DNA of 12,433 nucleotides from Methanothrix sp. (lineage in GTDB: Archaea; Halobacteriota; Methanosarcinia; Methanotrichales; Methanotrichaceae). Shown one piece after another: positions 6,974-12,433 of this stretch. The notes below the pieces were generated by a model. It saw only the letters and a list, made by a program, of their open reading frames with translations, searched no databases and was not told where the DNA came from. The number at the start of each line of letters is the position of its first letter. Within the stretch, counting starts at the first letter, position 1. The position numbers and the translations under genes are program-made. Location of the stretch: NCBI GenBank assembly GCA_028708055.1, contig JAQVZT010000050.1, positions 1-12,433 of the forward strand. The letters are read 5' to 3'.

Positions 6974-8119
6974 TCAGCTTTCCAGAACCCGGCTGGCCGC
7001 TTCCACTCCTGCGCCGCAGGAGGCGATCTTGCCCTCTTTGGTCAGGATTAGCTCCAGAGTCTGGATGGTTCGCAGGATGTCGCCGGTTGAGCACATGCCC
7101 ATGGTGCCGATGCGAAAGATCTTGCCCTTGATGAGGTCCTGTCCGCCGGATACGACCACGCCCCGCTTCTTCATGCCGCCGCGCAGCTTGTCGTCAGTGA
7201 TGCCATCAGGTATCTTCATGGCGGTGACGGTATTGGAGTAGTGGGTATGCTCGTTGACCTTCGGGTACAGCTCTATTCCCAGCGCCTTGGCTGCGGAGCG
7301 AACCGACTCGGCTTGCTTGGCGGTTCTGGCCCGTCGCACGGCAAAGCCCTCCTCGGCAGCCATGTGCAGGGACTCCTGCATGGCGAAGAACAGGGAGACC
7401 GCCGGGGTAAAGGGAGTCTGAGGCTGGCTCTTTCGCACGCTCTTCAGGTGGGCCTTCAGGTCGGAGTAGTAGCTGCTGCTCTTGGGCAGGAGGCGCTCTT
7501 CCGCCCTCGGCGAGGTGGAGACCACGGCGAGGCCGGGCGGTATGGCCAGAGCTTTCTGCGAGCCGGTGATGGCGATATCCACGCCCCACTCGTCGGTCAG
7601 AAACTCGTTGCCGCCGATGGATGATATTCCGTCTACGATGAAGATCGCATCGTGCTTTCTGGCGAGCTTTCCTACCTCCTTGGCAGGGTTGGTGAGGCCC
7701 ACAGAAGTCTCATTATGAACCATGGCGACAGCCTTGGCTCCTTCTTCCAGGGCGGCTTCTACCTTATCGAGGTCGAAGGGAGTGCCCCATTCGAACTTCA
7801 CGGGGATGGCTTTGCCGTATCTCTCGCCGATCTCGGTGAACCTCTCGCCGAACTTGCCGTTGGATATGGTTACGATCTTATCGTCATGGCCGATGAGTCC
7901 GGCGACAGCTGCATCCATGCCCACTGTGCCGCTGCCTGTCATCACTACGATCTCGTTCTTGGTCTCGAAGAACTGCTTGAGCAGTCCGCAGCAGTCGCTG
8001 TAAATTGCGCTGAAGTCACCGCTTCGATGGCTGATCATGGGCTTGGACAGGGCGCGCAAGACGCGAGGCGCGACCTTAACCGGCCCTGGAATCATGAGCA
8101 AAGTATCCTCTATATCCAT
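6974..8119 (-). CDS. Class V aminotransferase (alanine-glyoxylate/serine-pyruvate type, broad specificity)
   Basis: A 381-residue PLP-dependent fold-type I enzyme, full length for the family. Visible landmarks are the N-terminal IPGPVKVAPRVL (10-21), ISHRSGDF (29-36), the phosphate-binding TGSGTVGMD (61-69), HNETSVG (135-141), the aspartate that pairs with the pyridine nitrogen in VDGISSIGG (D163), and the Schiff-base lysine in GSQKALAIPPG (K189). Known: the related Methanocaldococcus enzyme MJ0959 is a broad-specificity class V aminotransferase used as phosphoserine/aspartate transaminase, while bacterial and eukaryotic relatives act on alanine, serine and glyoxylate. Exact substrates cannot be read from sequence; a role in serine or other amino-acid synthesis is the likeliest. 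ATG 8117-8119 is preceded by a weak AAGGGAT motif. It is probably a single-gene unit with its own TATA box at 8211-8219. Confidence 0.92.
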   Translation of the reverse strand: MDIEDTLLMIPGPVKVAPRVLRALSKPMISHRSGDFSAIYSDCCGLLKQFFETKNEIVVMTGSGTVGMDAAVAGLIGHDDKIVTISNGKFGERFTEIGERYGKAIPVKFEWGTPFDLDKVEAALEEGAKAVAMVHNETSVGLTNPAKEVGKLARKHDAIFIVDGISSIGGNEFLTDEWGVDIAITGSQKALAIPPGLAVVSTSPRAEERLLPKSSSYYSDLKAHLKSVRKSQPQTPFTPAVSLFFAMQESLHMAAEEGFAVRRARTAKQAESVRSAAKALGIELYPKVNEHTHYSNTVTAMKIPDGITDDKLRGGMKKRGVVVSGGQDLIKGKIFRIGTMGMCSTGDILRTIQTLELILTKEGKIASCGAGVEAASRVLES

Positions 8120-8154
8120 CAGATCCCTTCTTCCTTATGCTTCAAACTTAAGAT

Positions 8155-8193
8155 TCACTATAGCTTCACACTGTAGCTTCTCACGGTAGCTTC
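8155..8193. repeat. Three tandem 13-bp repeats in the aminotransferase leader
   Basis: Plus-strand units are TCACTATAGCTTC (8155-8167), ACACTGTAGCTTC (8168-8180) and TCACGGTAGCTTC (8181-8193). The minus-strand consensus is GAAGCTAyaGTGA. They lie between the promoter TATA box (8211-8219) and the aminotransferase start codon (8119), so they are probably transcribed into the leader. A weaker fourth unit may sit at 8131-8143. Confidence 0.85.
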
Positions 8194-8210
8194 CTGGTTT
8201 CCGGCAGCCA

Positions 8211-8219
8211 TTATATAAA
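8211..8219 (-). promoter_or_regulatory. TATA box of the aminotransferase gene
   Basis: TTTATATAA on the minus strand is a strong archaeal TATA box that overlaps the stop codon of rnhB. Transcription would start near 8188, giving a leader of about 70 bases containing the 13-bp repeats. Confidence 0.6.
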
Positions 8220-8843
8220 ACTAGCTTTGATGCGCTGCGCCGTCGCCCAGCTTTGCCTGACACATGGCGGAAGGGCCCGTTTTTCCTTCACCCATTCCGT
8301 CAGGAAATTGATGGTATCCTGGTCGTGGGGGTAGCCGCTGCCGATCTTGCAGTGCATGGACGACTCCAGCTCCCGCATTGATGCGTCCCTTCTTACCTTG
8401 GCAAGGATGGATGCGGCTGAGACGACGTGGTGGCGCTGATCGGCCTTGTGCTCGGCCTGAAGGATCATGCTGGTTTTGCTCGCGGCCTTCACACGATCTG
8501 CGAACCTCTGCGCATTCACATCGGCGGCATCGAGCATGCCCCGGTCGGCATGCAAATTGGCGACAACGGTCGAAAAGCTTCTGACCATGATCTCATTCAT
8601 GGTCATTACCAGCCGGAGCTCGTCGATCATCTGGGCCTTGACCTCCAGGATATACTGGTCGGCAGCAATCCCATTGATCTTTCTCGCCAGGACCTCTCTT
8701 CTGGCCGGCGTGAGAAGCTTTGAGTCCCTGACTCCAAAGCCGGCCAGGTCGAAGAGCTTATCCTCCTCGATAACAAGGCCGGCCACGAACATGGATCCCA
8801 CCACCGGGCCTTTTCCGGCTTCATCTGCACCCAGGAGCAACAC
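8211..8843 (-). CDS. rnhB: Ribonuclease HII
   Basis: A 210-residue protein that removes ribonucleotides from RNA-DNA hybrids and starts ribonucleotide excision repair in the cytoplasm. The type 2 RNase H signature is clear: GADEAGKGPVVG at 5-16 (catalytic D7 and E8; usually DEAGRG, with Lys for Arg here), RDSK at 39-42, the third acidic residue in the ADVN stretch (D108), and HKADQRHHVVSAASILAKVRRD, given in parts at 132-137 and 138-153, with the fourth acidic D135. GSGYPHD follows at 168-174. Length fits archaeal enzymes. The start is a GTG at 8841-8843, chosen because it sits just before the conserved LLLGADEAG; the TTG next to it is an alternative. A loose GTGAT motif precedes it. The two 15-bp tandem repeats lie 27 bases upstream. 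Confidence 0.95.
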   Translation of the reverse strand: MLLLGADEAGKGPVVGSMFVAGLVIEEDKLFDLAGFGVRDSKLLTPARREVLARKINGIAADQYILEVKAQMIDELRLVMTMNEIMVRSFSTVVANLHADRGMLDAADVNAQRFADRVKAASKTSMILQAEHKADQRHHVVSAASILAKVRRDASMRELESSMHCKIGSGYPHDQDTINFLTEWVKEKRALPPCVRQSWATAQRIKASFI

Positions 8844-8861
8844 GAGAATATCACTGGCGCT

Positions 8862-9092
8862 TTATGATACATTAAGTAAACGACTATTAAGTAAACGACT
8901 CCCTGCACCCGGCATCAGAAATATGCCACAGGATTGCCACCGGATTTTTCCGGGAGGGCTTTGCCCCTCATCTGGCGGCGCGGCGAGAAGTATGGCGCGC
9001 TCGTCGGAATTGGTGCGCAGTAGGAATGAATTATGGCATGGGAAGGACTCATTTTCTGGGGAGACGGGCACGGTGCTTTCCTTTCGCCTCAC
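8862..9092 (-). CDS. Possible small protein upstream of rnhB (doubtful)
   Basis: An open frame of 76 codons from GTG 9090-9092 to TAA 8862-8864, ending 18 bases before the rnhB start. It has no recognisable domain; it is mixed polar, with LLAAPPDEG in the middle, and ends SRLLNSRLLNVS, where the repeated SRLLN is encoded by the 15-bp tandem repeat. The TATA-like CTTATAAAG at 9119-9127 lies about 31 bases upstream, so a leaderless transcript is conceivable. Against it: the same DNA is also open on the plus strand, there is no Shine-Dalgarno site, and the composition is unremarkable. It may be only the rnhB leader. Confidence 0.25.
   Translation of the reverse strand: MRRKESTVPVSPENESFPCHNSFLLRTNSDERAILLAAPPDEGQSPPGKIRWQSCGIFLMPGAGSRLLNSRLLNVS
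8871..8900. repeat. Two perfect 15-bp tandem repeats upstream of rnhB
   Basis: ATTAAGTAAACGACT occurs at 8871-8885 and again, identical and adjacent, at 8886-8900. On the minus strand each unit carries TTTACTTAAT, an AT-rich TATA-like stretch. The left unit is about 27 bases before the rnhB start codon, so it could form part of that gene's promoter. Confidence 0.9.
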
Positions 9093-9118
9093 CAGATCAG
9101 TGCCATTTTGTGCACAAG

Positions 9119-9127
9119 CTTTATAAG
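9119..9127 (+). promoter_or_regulatory. TATA box of the initiator tRNA gene
   Basis: CTTTATAAG, inside the near-dyad AAGCTTTATAAGCT (9117-9130), centred about 38 bases before the tRNA. A start near 9148 would give a short 5' leader for RNase P to remove. Because of the dyad it could also direct transcription leftward toward rnhB. Confidence 0.6.
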
Positions 9128-9160
9128 CTAAGGTAAAGTCATTGAGTATATCCCAAATGA

Positions 9161-9235
9161 AGCGGGGTAGGGTAGTCAGGATATCCCGACGGGCTCATAA
9201 CCCGTAGATCAGTAGTTCAAATCTACTCCCCGCTA
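9161..9235 (+). tRNA. Initiator tRNA-Met (CAT)
   Basis: A complete cloverleaf of 75 bases including the discriminator A (9235), with no intron and no encoded CCA. Acceptor stem AGCGGGG (9161-9167) pairs with CCCCGCT (9228-9234). The anticodon arm is ACGGG-CTCATAA-CCCGT (9189-9205) with CAT at 9196-9198. The T arm is AGTAG-TTCAAAT-CTACT (9211-9227). The A1:U72 pair and the three consecutive G:C pairs below the anticodon loop are the marks of archaeal initiator tRNA, distinguishing it from elongator Met and from the CAU-reading tRNA-Ile. It delivers methionine to the P site at translation start. Confidence 0.95.
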
Positions 9236-9530
9236 TAATCTTAAGCGCAAAACGATTTTAGGGCAATCTCAGATAATAGGTTACTGCAATCTGTTCTCAT
9301 AACAGAAGAATTACCTGGGCATCAAGCGGAGGGCTTACAAATGTCTCTCTTTTCCTCCAACGTATTTCTTTCAGCAAGCCCGCCGGGCAGCCGCCCAGCG
9401 CAGCGAGACCTAGACGCAATGTTTTAGCCATAAGATTTTGATGGAACTAATCAATATGTTGCAGCCCATACTGCAAATGCCAAGAGAGCAACGCTCTGAA
9501 TCAGATTTCAATACATGCTTAATTCAGAAA

Positions 9531-9551
9531 GATTTTTCTCTTGGAAAAATC
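9531..9551. other. Perfect 8-bp hairpin
   Basis: GATTTTTC and GAAAAATC are exact reverse complements separated by TCTTG. The stem is AT-rich, so it is probably weak as RNA on its own. It might be a terminator-like element or part of a larger RNA fold. Confidence 0.5.
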
Positions 9552-9859
9552 AATGGCTGAGGTAGACGGAGCAAGATCGAAGTGCTGAAAAAGACGTAAG
9601 AACACCAAAAGGCGCACCTGAGAAAGTCCATTAGTGCAAGGAATATGACTCATCTCACAAATTATCCGTTGCTGCGCTTTATAGAGTGATGGTCTGCAAT
9701 CAGATTAAATGAATTTGCACTTATCTGAAAGCTACCGCACCCACAACTACGGTATGCACGCCAAGCAGGACTCTTTCAGATCAGCAAGGAAAAGAAACAA
9801 GGATAAGAACGTAAATCAGCCTGCAATTGCCCTTTTTTATGCAACCGCTTTATGGAACT

Positions 9860-9865
9860 AAAAAA
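9860..9865 (-). terminator. T tract ending the methyltransferase gene
   Basis: The minus strand has TTTTTT here, 24 bases beyond the methyltransferase stop codon, enough for intrinsic termination in archaea. Confidence 0.45.
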
Positions 9866-9888
9866 TGTTTTTCAAAGATAACTGCATA

Positions 9889-10632
9889 TCAGCGAGATTT
9901 CGTGGGAGCGAGGCAGTACATGGCCCAACCCATAGATTGGCGCAGGAACTGCAAATATTCATCCTGGTCAGCGCGGAAGTGATTGAATACCTGTTCATAG
10001 TCAGCATGGGTGGGATTTTCTTCGAGCCAGCGTATCAGTCCATACCAATTATCCGAAATGTACCTGTCCCAGTCATCGCGGCTGGCACGGATGATGTATT
10101 CGAGCTCAAAGCCTTCTTCCCGGGTGAATTGAGCAAGCTGCATCTCTGTATGGGTAGTCGTCTGTCTCTGGGCGTATTCCGGATGCACCTGATTGCTGAG
10201 CCAGTGGGTTTCACCGATGCCAAGGCGTCCATCCTGACGAACAGCTCGCTTCAGCGCCTGGAGCGTCTGCTGATAGCCGCCAAAAATGAACGTCGACCCG
10301 ATACATGTTGCGGCATCGAAAACCCCTTCTTCGAATTCGTAGTCAGCCCCATTGCAGCAAACGATTTCGATCCGGTCCGATAAACCCTTGAAAGCCAATT
10401 TTTGCCTGGCCCTGTCGCAGAAATCCCCTGATATATCTATTCCAATGCCAGTAATACCGAATTCCTCTGCCCAGAGAGAAAGGGGTTCAGCACAACCACA
10501 GCCGAAATCAATGACTCGGCTCCCTTTTTTCAATTTGAGTAATTTGCCGAGTTTGATGGTCTTTTCTGGCGTGGAAGGGTCAAGTATCTCCATATAGCGG
10601 TGTGAGATGCTCATAATATCAAAGAATTCCAT
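9889..10632 (-). CDS. Class I SAM-dependent methyltransferase
   Basis: A 247-residue cytoplasmic enzyme with the Rossmann-like fold of class I methyltransferases. Motif I, VIDFGCGCAEP, is at 40-50 (the usual D-x-G-x-G with Cys between the glycines). GIGIDIS at 62-68 supplies the acidic residue (D66) that binds the SAM ribose, and CNGADYEFEEGVFDAATCIG at 93-112 covers motifs II-III. The C-terminal third is rich in Trp, Tyr and acidic residues and probably shapes the acceptor site; the acceptor itself cannot be told from the sequence. ATG 10630-10632 is supported by AAAGGAGG (10641-10648), eight bases upstream and the best ribosome-binding site in the window. It diverges from the CPBP protease gene with 194 bases between them. 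It is closest in style to generic small-molecule (methyltransferase 11/25-type) enzymes. Confidence 0.85.
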   Translation of the reverse strand: MEFFDIMSISHRYMEILDPSTPEKTIKLGKLLKLKKGSRVIDFGCGCAEPLSLWAEEFGITGIGIDISGDFCDRARQKLAFKGLSDRIEIVCCNGADYEFEEGVFDAATCIGSTFIFGGYQQTLQALKRAVRQDGRLGIGETHWLSNQVHPEYAQRQTTTHTEMQLAQFTREEGFELEYIIRASRDDWDRYISDNWYGLIRWLEENPTHADYEQVFNHFRADQDEYLQFLRQSMGWAMYCLAPTKSR

Positions 10633-10826
10633 AATCCAATCCTCCTTTGAAAATTGTGAGCTTGATTGATAAAAGTGTTGGGAGATCTGACGCCGATCTC
10701 GCTCATAATTTAGTGATCTGGCATTTAGCCTGGAAAATTTTTAAAAAATCTCAGGGGTCCAAGGGCAAGGTTGATTAGCACCACCAACATCGCTCAAAAA
10801 ATTGTCAGACTATGCAGGTAACTATT
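10633..10826. promoter_or_regulatory. Divergent promoter region
   Basis: A 194-bp gap between two divergent genes. On the plus strand TTTTTAAAA at 10738-10746 is a fair TATA box for the protease gene, giving a leader of about 57 bases. On the minus strand CTAAATTATGAG (10712-10701) could serve the methyltransferase gene. No repeats or operator dyads stand out. Confidence 0.4.
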
Positions 10827-11717
10827 ATGACCACTGAGAATAATATAGCCGTCGAAAGATATCGTCACCCGTTCCTATTCTACGGGCTCTCGACGGCAAT
10901 TGCCTGGGCGTTCTGGTTTGCGGCGGCATACCTGAGCCACATCACGCCCACGAACAGGCTTATTGGGACAGCGGTCGGCGTTCTGGGCGTTGCCGGGCTG
11001 CTTGGCCCGACGCTGGTAGCATTCTGGATGATCTGGCCGGATGCCGAATTGCGGGATGATCTCAAAGGGCGAATCATCGGCCTCAAAGGAATAAAGCCGA
11101 TCTATCTCTTCCTCACCTGTTTCCTGATGCTTGCCAGCATCCTTCTGGCTCAGGCAATCTCCCTGCTCTTCGGATACAGCCCGGATCAGTTCGGCCTCTC
11201 AAGCATGTCGTCGTTTTCCGCCGGAATCTTTCCCGGGTGGTTTCTGCTCTTTCTCGCGCCCCTGGTTGAAGAGCTTGCCTGGCACTCTTATGGCACCGAC
11301 TCTTTGCGACAGAGGATGAACCTGCTCAAGACGTCCCTGCTTTTTGCGGTCTTCTGGGCGCTCTGGCACATGCCCCTCTCATTCATCAAGGGCTACTATC
11401 ACAGCAATGTGGCTGAGATGGGCCTTATCTACAGCCTCAATTTCGCTTTCAGCCTCATTCCCTATGTGATCCTGATGAACTGGCTGTACTACAAAACAAA
11501 CCGAAGCATACTCATCGCTATCGTCTTTCATATCACGGCCGGGTACTTCAATGAGGCATTCCTCACCCATCCGGACAGCAAACTGATCCAGACCGGGCTG
11601 CTGATGCTGCTGGCGATTGCATTGGTACTCCGGGATAAGGACTTCTTTTTGCAGCGAGACTATCGGAATGACTATCAGAATTGTAATCAGAAGGACGATC
11701 AGTGGAACCATCAGTGA
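10827..11717 (+). CDS. CPBP-family (CAAX protease/Abi-like) intramembrane glutamic protease
   Basis: An integral membrane protein of 296 residues from ATG 10827. An in-frame ATG at 10812 would give 301, but only the second has a site, AGGT seven bases before it. Numbering here is from the longer form. About eight hydrophobic segments are visible. The family motifs lie in the membrane core: EELAWHSYGTDSL at 153-165 (catalytic E153/E154), FWALWHMP at 181-188 (H186), and HITAGYFN at 240-247 (H240, N247). The usual motif is EExxxR, but here His (H158) stands in place of the Arg. Known: the family includes type II CAAX prenyl endopeptidases and bacteriocin self-immunity proteins; for archaeal members the substrates are mostly unknown. 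The last 25 residues are highly polar (many N, Q, D) and probably cytoplasmic. It stands alone, with a T-rich terminator after it. Confidence 0.88.
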   Translation: MTTENNIAVERYRHPFLFYGLSTAIAWAFWFAAAYLSHITPTNRLIGTAVGVLGVAGLLGPTLVAFWMIWPDAELRDDLKGRIIGLKGIKPIYLFLTCFLMLASILLAQAISLLFGYSPDQFGLSSMSSFSAGIFPGWFLLFLAPLVEELAWHSYGTDSLRQRMNLLKTSLLFAVFWALWHMPLSFIKGYYHSNVAEMGLIYSLNFAFSLIPYVILMNWLYYKTNRSILIAIVFHITAGYFNEAFLTHPDSKLIQTGLLMLLAIALVLRDKDFFLQRDYRNDYQNCNQKDDQWNHQ

Positions 11718-11793
11718 GATCATCGGGAGAGAATTTGAGCAGGAAATCGGACTGTAACCTGTGGCCCAGCCAAAATCAGAACCGGTTTTCTCA

Positions 11794-11800
11794 TTTTTTT
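11794..11800 (+). terminator. T tract after the CPBP protease gene
   Basis: TTTTTTT, preceded by TTTTC at 11786-11790, about 77 bases past the stop codon. It is likely to end transcription of the protease gene before the next promoter. Confidence 0.45.
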
Positions 11801-11865
11801 ATTTGTATCTTATTCATACTTTATATTGTGTAAAAATGGCTATAGAATATCTTTTTCCGGCAAAG

Positions 11866-11877
11866 GTTCTTAAACTT
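11866..11877 (+). promoter_or_regulatory. TATA-like box of the small-protein gene
   Basis: GTTCTTAAACTT is centred about 26 bases before ATG 11898, so transcription would start almost on the start codon. This suggests a leaderless mRNA, and there is indeed no Shine-Dalgarno motif in front of that ATG. Confidence 0.4.
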
Positions 11878-11897
11878 ACACGTAGTAACGCCCTATC

Positions 11898-12128
11898 ATG
11901 CAAGCAGTCTTTGATCTACTCAGGGCACGCAGGATGGCAATTGCGCCCGGAACAACCGGGCGGGAGGCCAGAGCTACAGAGCTGGAGGCGGCCAAGGAGA
12001 TTCTGGCTGAGGTCTTCGGCATCCGGATCTCTGAGGTGGAGGAGATGATCGCAAACCGATCAACAGATTGCCGGCAATGCCAGAAGGAAAAGGATCTGTG
12101 GCCCAGGGAGTTTCAGCTGGAGGGGTAA
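11898..12128 (+). CDS. Small hypothetical protein with C-terminal CxxC
   Basis: A 76-residue product from ATG 11898 to TAA 12126-12128. I do not recognise a named family. Residues 1-52 look like two or three amphipathic helices, the middle one acidic and rich in Ala/Glu (TELEAAKEILAEVFG, 28-42), followed by IRISEVEEMIANR (42-54), a helical pattern typical of small DNA- or protein-binding domains. The tail has a CxxC pair (C58, C61) in TDCRQCQKEKD, which might bind a metal or form a disulfide. Regular third-codon G/C preference (GAG, CTG, GCC) supports real coding. It lies 107 bases ahead of the reductase gene in the same direction, but a possible TATA-like stretch around 12190 makes co-transcription uncertain. 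Confidence 0.6.
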   Translation: MQAVFDLLRARRMAIAPGTTGREARATELEAAKEILAEVFGIRISEVEEMIANRSTDCRQCQKEKDLWPREFQLEG

Positions 12129-12235
12129 GGATCCAAATCCCTCCCACCTCATGCCGCAGGGTCTATGAAGGCGGAAATCTCGATCACAGTTAAATCAGTT
12201 CTTATCGGATATTTTGAATGAAAGAGAGGAGAACA

Positions 12236-12433
12236 ATGACCGCATTCGGATTCATAGGCACCGGGCATTTGGGGAGCATGCTGATTGAGAAGTTCGTTGA
12301 GACTCATGCAGTGGAGCCTGAGGATATACTTGCCAGCAACCGGACGCAGGAGAAGGTAGAAAGGCTGGCTCAGGCCACAGGAGTTCGCCCCGCGAGCAAT
12401 CGCGTTGTGGCGGAACTTTCCGATGTGATCTTC
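12236..12433 (+). CDS. ProC/ComER-like NAD(P)-binding reductase, N-terminal part (cut by window edge)
   Basis: The first 66 codons of a Rossmann-fold protein: MTAFGFIGTGHLGSMLIEKF, where GxGxxG (residues 7-12) binds the NAD(P) pyrophosphate, followed by the beta2 region ILASNRT (32-38), whose SNRT is the usual NADP-phosphate contact in pyrroline-5-carboxylate reductases, and then QEKVERLA. The ATG is preceded by GAGGAG (12226-12231) with a four-base spacer. Known: ProC makes proline from pyrroline-5-carboxylate; ComER is a paralogue of unclear reaction, named from Bacillus late competence. The spacing (GTGHLGSML, SNRT) reads slightly more ComER-like, but without the C-terminal dimerisation domain ProC, ComER and F420-dependent NADP reductase-like proteins cannot be separated. 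Confidence 0.75.
   Translation, partial: MTAFGFIGTGHLGSMLIEKFVETHAVEPEDILASNRTQEKVERLAQATGVRPASNRVVAELSDVIF

Larger units (their letters stand above)
9236..9888. other. Gene-poor stretch with hairpins, possibly a decayed gene
   Basis: I find no intact gene in these 653 bases. It contains an 8-bp perfect hairpin GATTTTTC-TCTTG-GAAAAATC (9531-9551), a 5-bp hairpin AGAGC-AAC-GCTCT (9485-9497) and a 5-bp stem TACCG/CGGTA (9733-9737 with 9750-9754). One plus-strand frame from about 9437 reads protein-like for 49 codons (KILMELINMLQPILQMPREQ and on, with no stop until 9584) and then continues with scattered stops to about 9800, which could be the remains of a gene. I cannot assign it to a family. 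A small RNA is the other possibility. Confidence 0.4.

Noticed and set aside
7652..8176. 174-codon plus-strand frame opposite the aminotransferase gene
   Set aside because: The minus frame has complete PLP-enzyme motifs, so this is a shadow.
8155..8193. Short tandem units considered as a CRISPR-like array
   Set aside because: The units are 13 bp with no spacers between them, far too short for CRISPR, and no cas genes are near.
8467..9126. 219-codon plus-strand frame spanning rnhB and the upstream gap
   Set aside because: Most of it is antisense to the unmistakable RNase HII gene. The product is rich in Ser/Arg, as is typical of shadow frames.
9161..9235. Reading the CAT tRNA as elongator Met or as tRNA-Ile2
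   Set aside because: The A1:U72 pair and the triple G:C pairs in the anticodon stem identify the archaeal initiator.
9686..9728. C/D-box-like sRNA: GTGATGG at 9686-9692 and CTGA at 9725-9728
   Set aside because: The C box differs from RTGATGA, no convincing internal D'/C' pair is present, and the terminal stem is missing.
9865..10383. 172-codon plus-strand frame
   Set aside because: Antisense to the methyltransferase, which has motif I and a strong AAGGAGG. Only the minus frame makes sense.
11761..12048. 95-codon plus-strand frame starting with GTG
   Set aside because: It runs through a T-rich terminator and overlaps the 76-codon gene in another frame. The translation has no sensible composition.

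Overview
The window looks like a chromosomal segment of a methanogenic or related euryarchaeon, most likely of the Methanosarcinales/Methanotrichales kind. The evidence is a textbook archaeal initiator tRNA (A1:U72 pair and three G:C pairs under the anticodon loop), TATA boxes 25-40 bases ahead of genes, Shine-Dalgarno motifs such as AAGGAGG, a class V aminotransferase of the methanogen broad-specificity type, and very large Ig-like surface proteins. The genus is an inference; no rRNA or methanogenesis gene is present to settle it.

Left third (1-6663, all minus strand): a tightly packed four-gene operon, read right to left. It encodes a giant secreted protein of about 1370 residues built from alternating beta-sandwich-like modules; a 510-residue exported protein with a poly-glycine linker, one C-terminal membrane helix and a basic cytoplasmic tail; a 213-residue protein with about five membrane helices; and the N-terminal 128 residues of a protein with an FtsZ/tubulin-like glycine-rich nucleotide-binding start, cut by the window edge. 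Junctions are ATGA overlaps or a 3-base gap, so the four products are probably made together. The topology (outside, across the membrane, inside) suggests a cell-surface machine coupled to a cytoskeletal GTPase. This is the most interesting item in the window. A nearly perfect 35-bp direct repeat lies in its promoter region.

Middle (6974-9235): a class V aminotransferase, ribonuclease HII (rnhB) and, on the other strand, initiator tRNA-Met. Two small tandem repeats sit in control regions here: three 13-bp units in the aminotransferase leader and two 15-bp units just upstream of rnhB. A possible 76-codon reading frame lies between rnhB and the tRNA.

Right third (9236-12433): a gene-poor stretch of about 650 bp with hairpins and perhaps a decayed reading frame. 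Then come a SAM-dependent methyltransferase (minus) divergent from a CPBP-family intramembrane protease (plus), a small conserved-looking 76-residue protein with a possibly leaderless start, and the first 66 codons of a ProC/ComER-like NAD(P)-binding reductase that runs off the right edge. These genes look like ordinary single-gene units with their own promoters.
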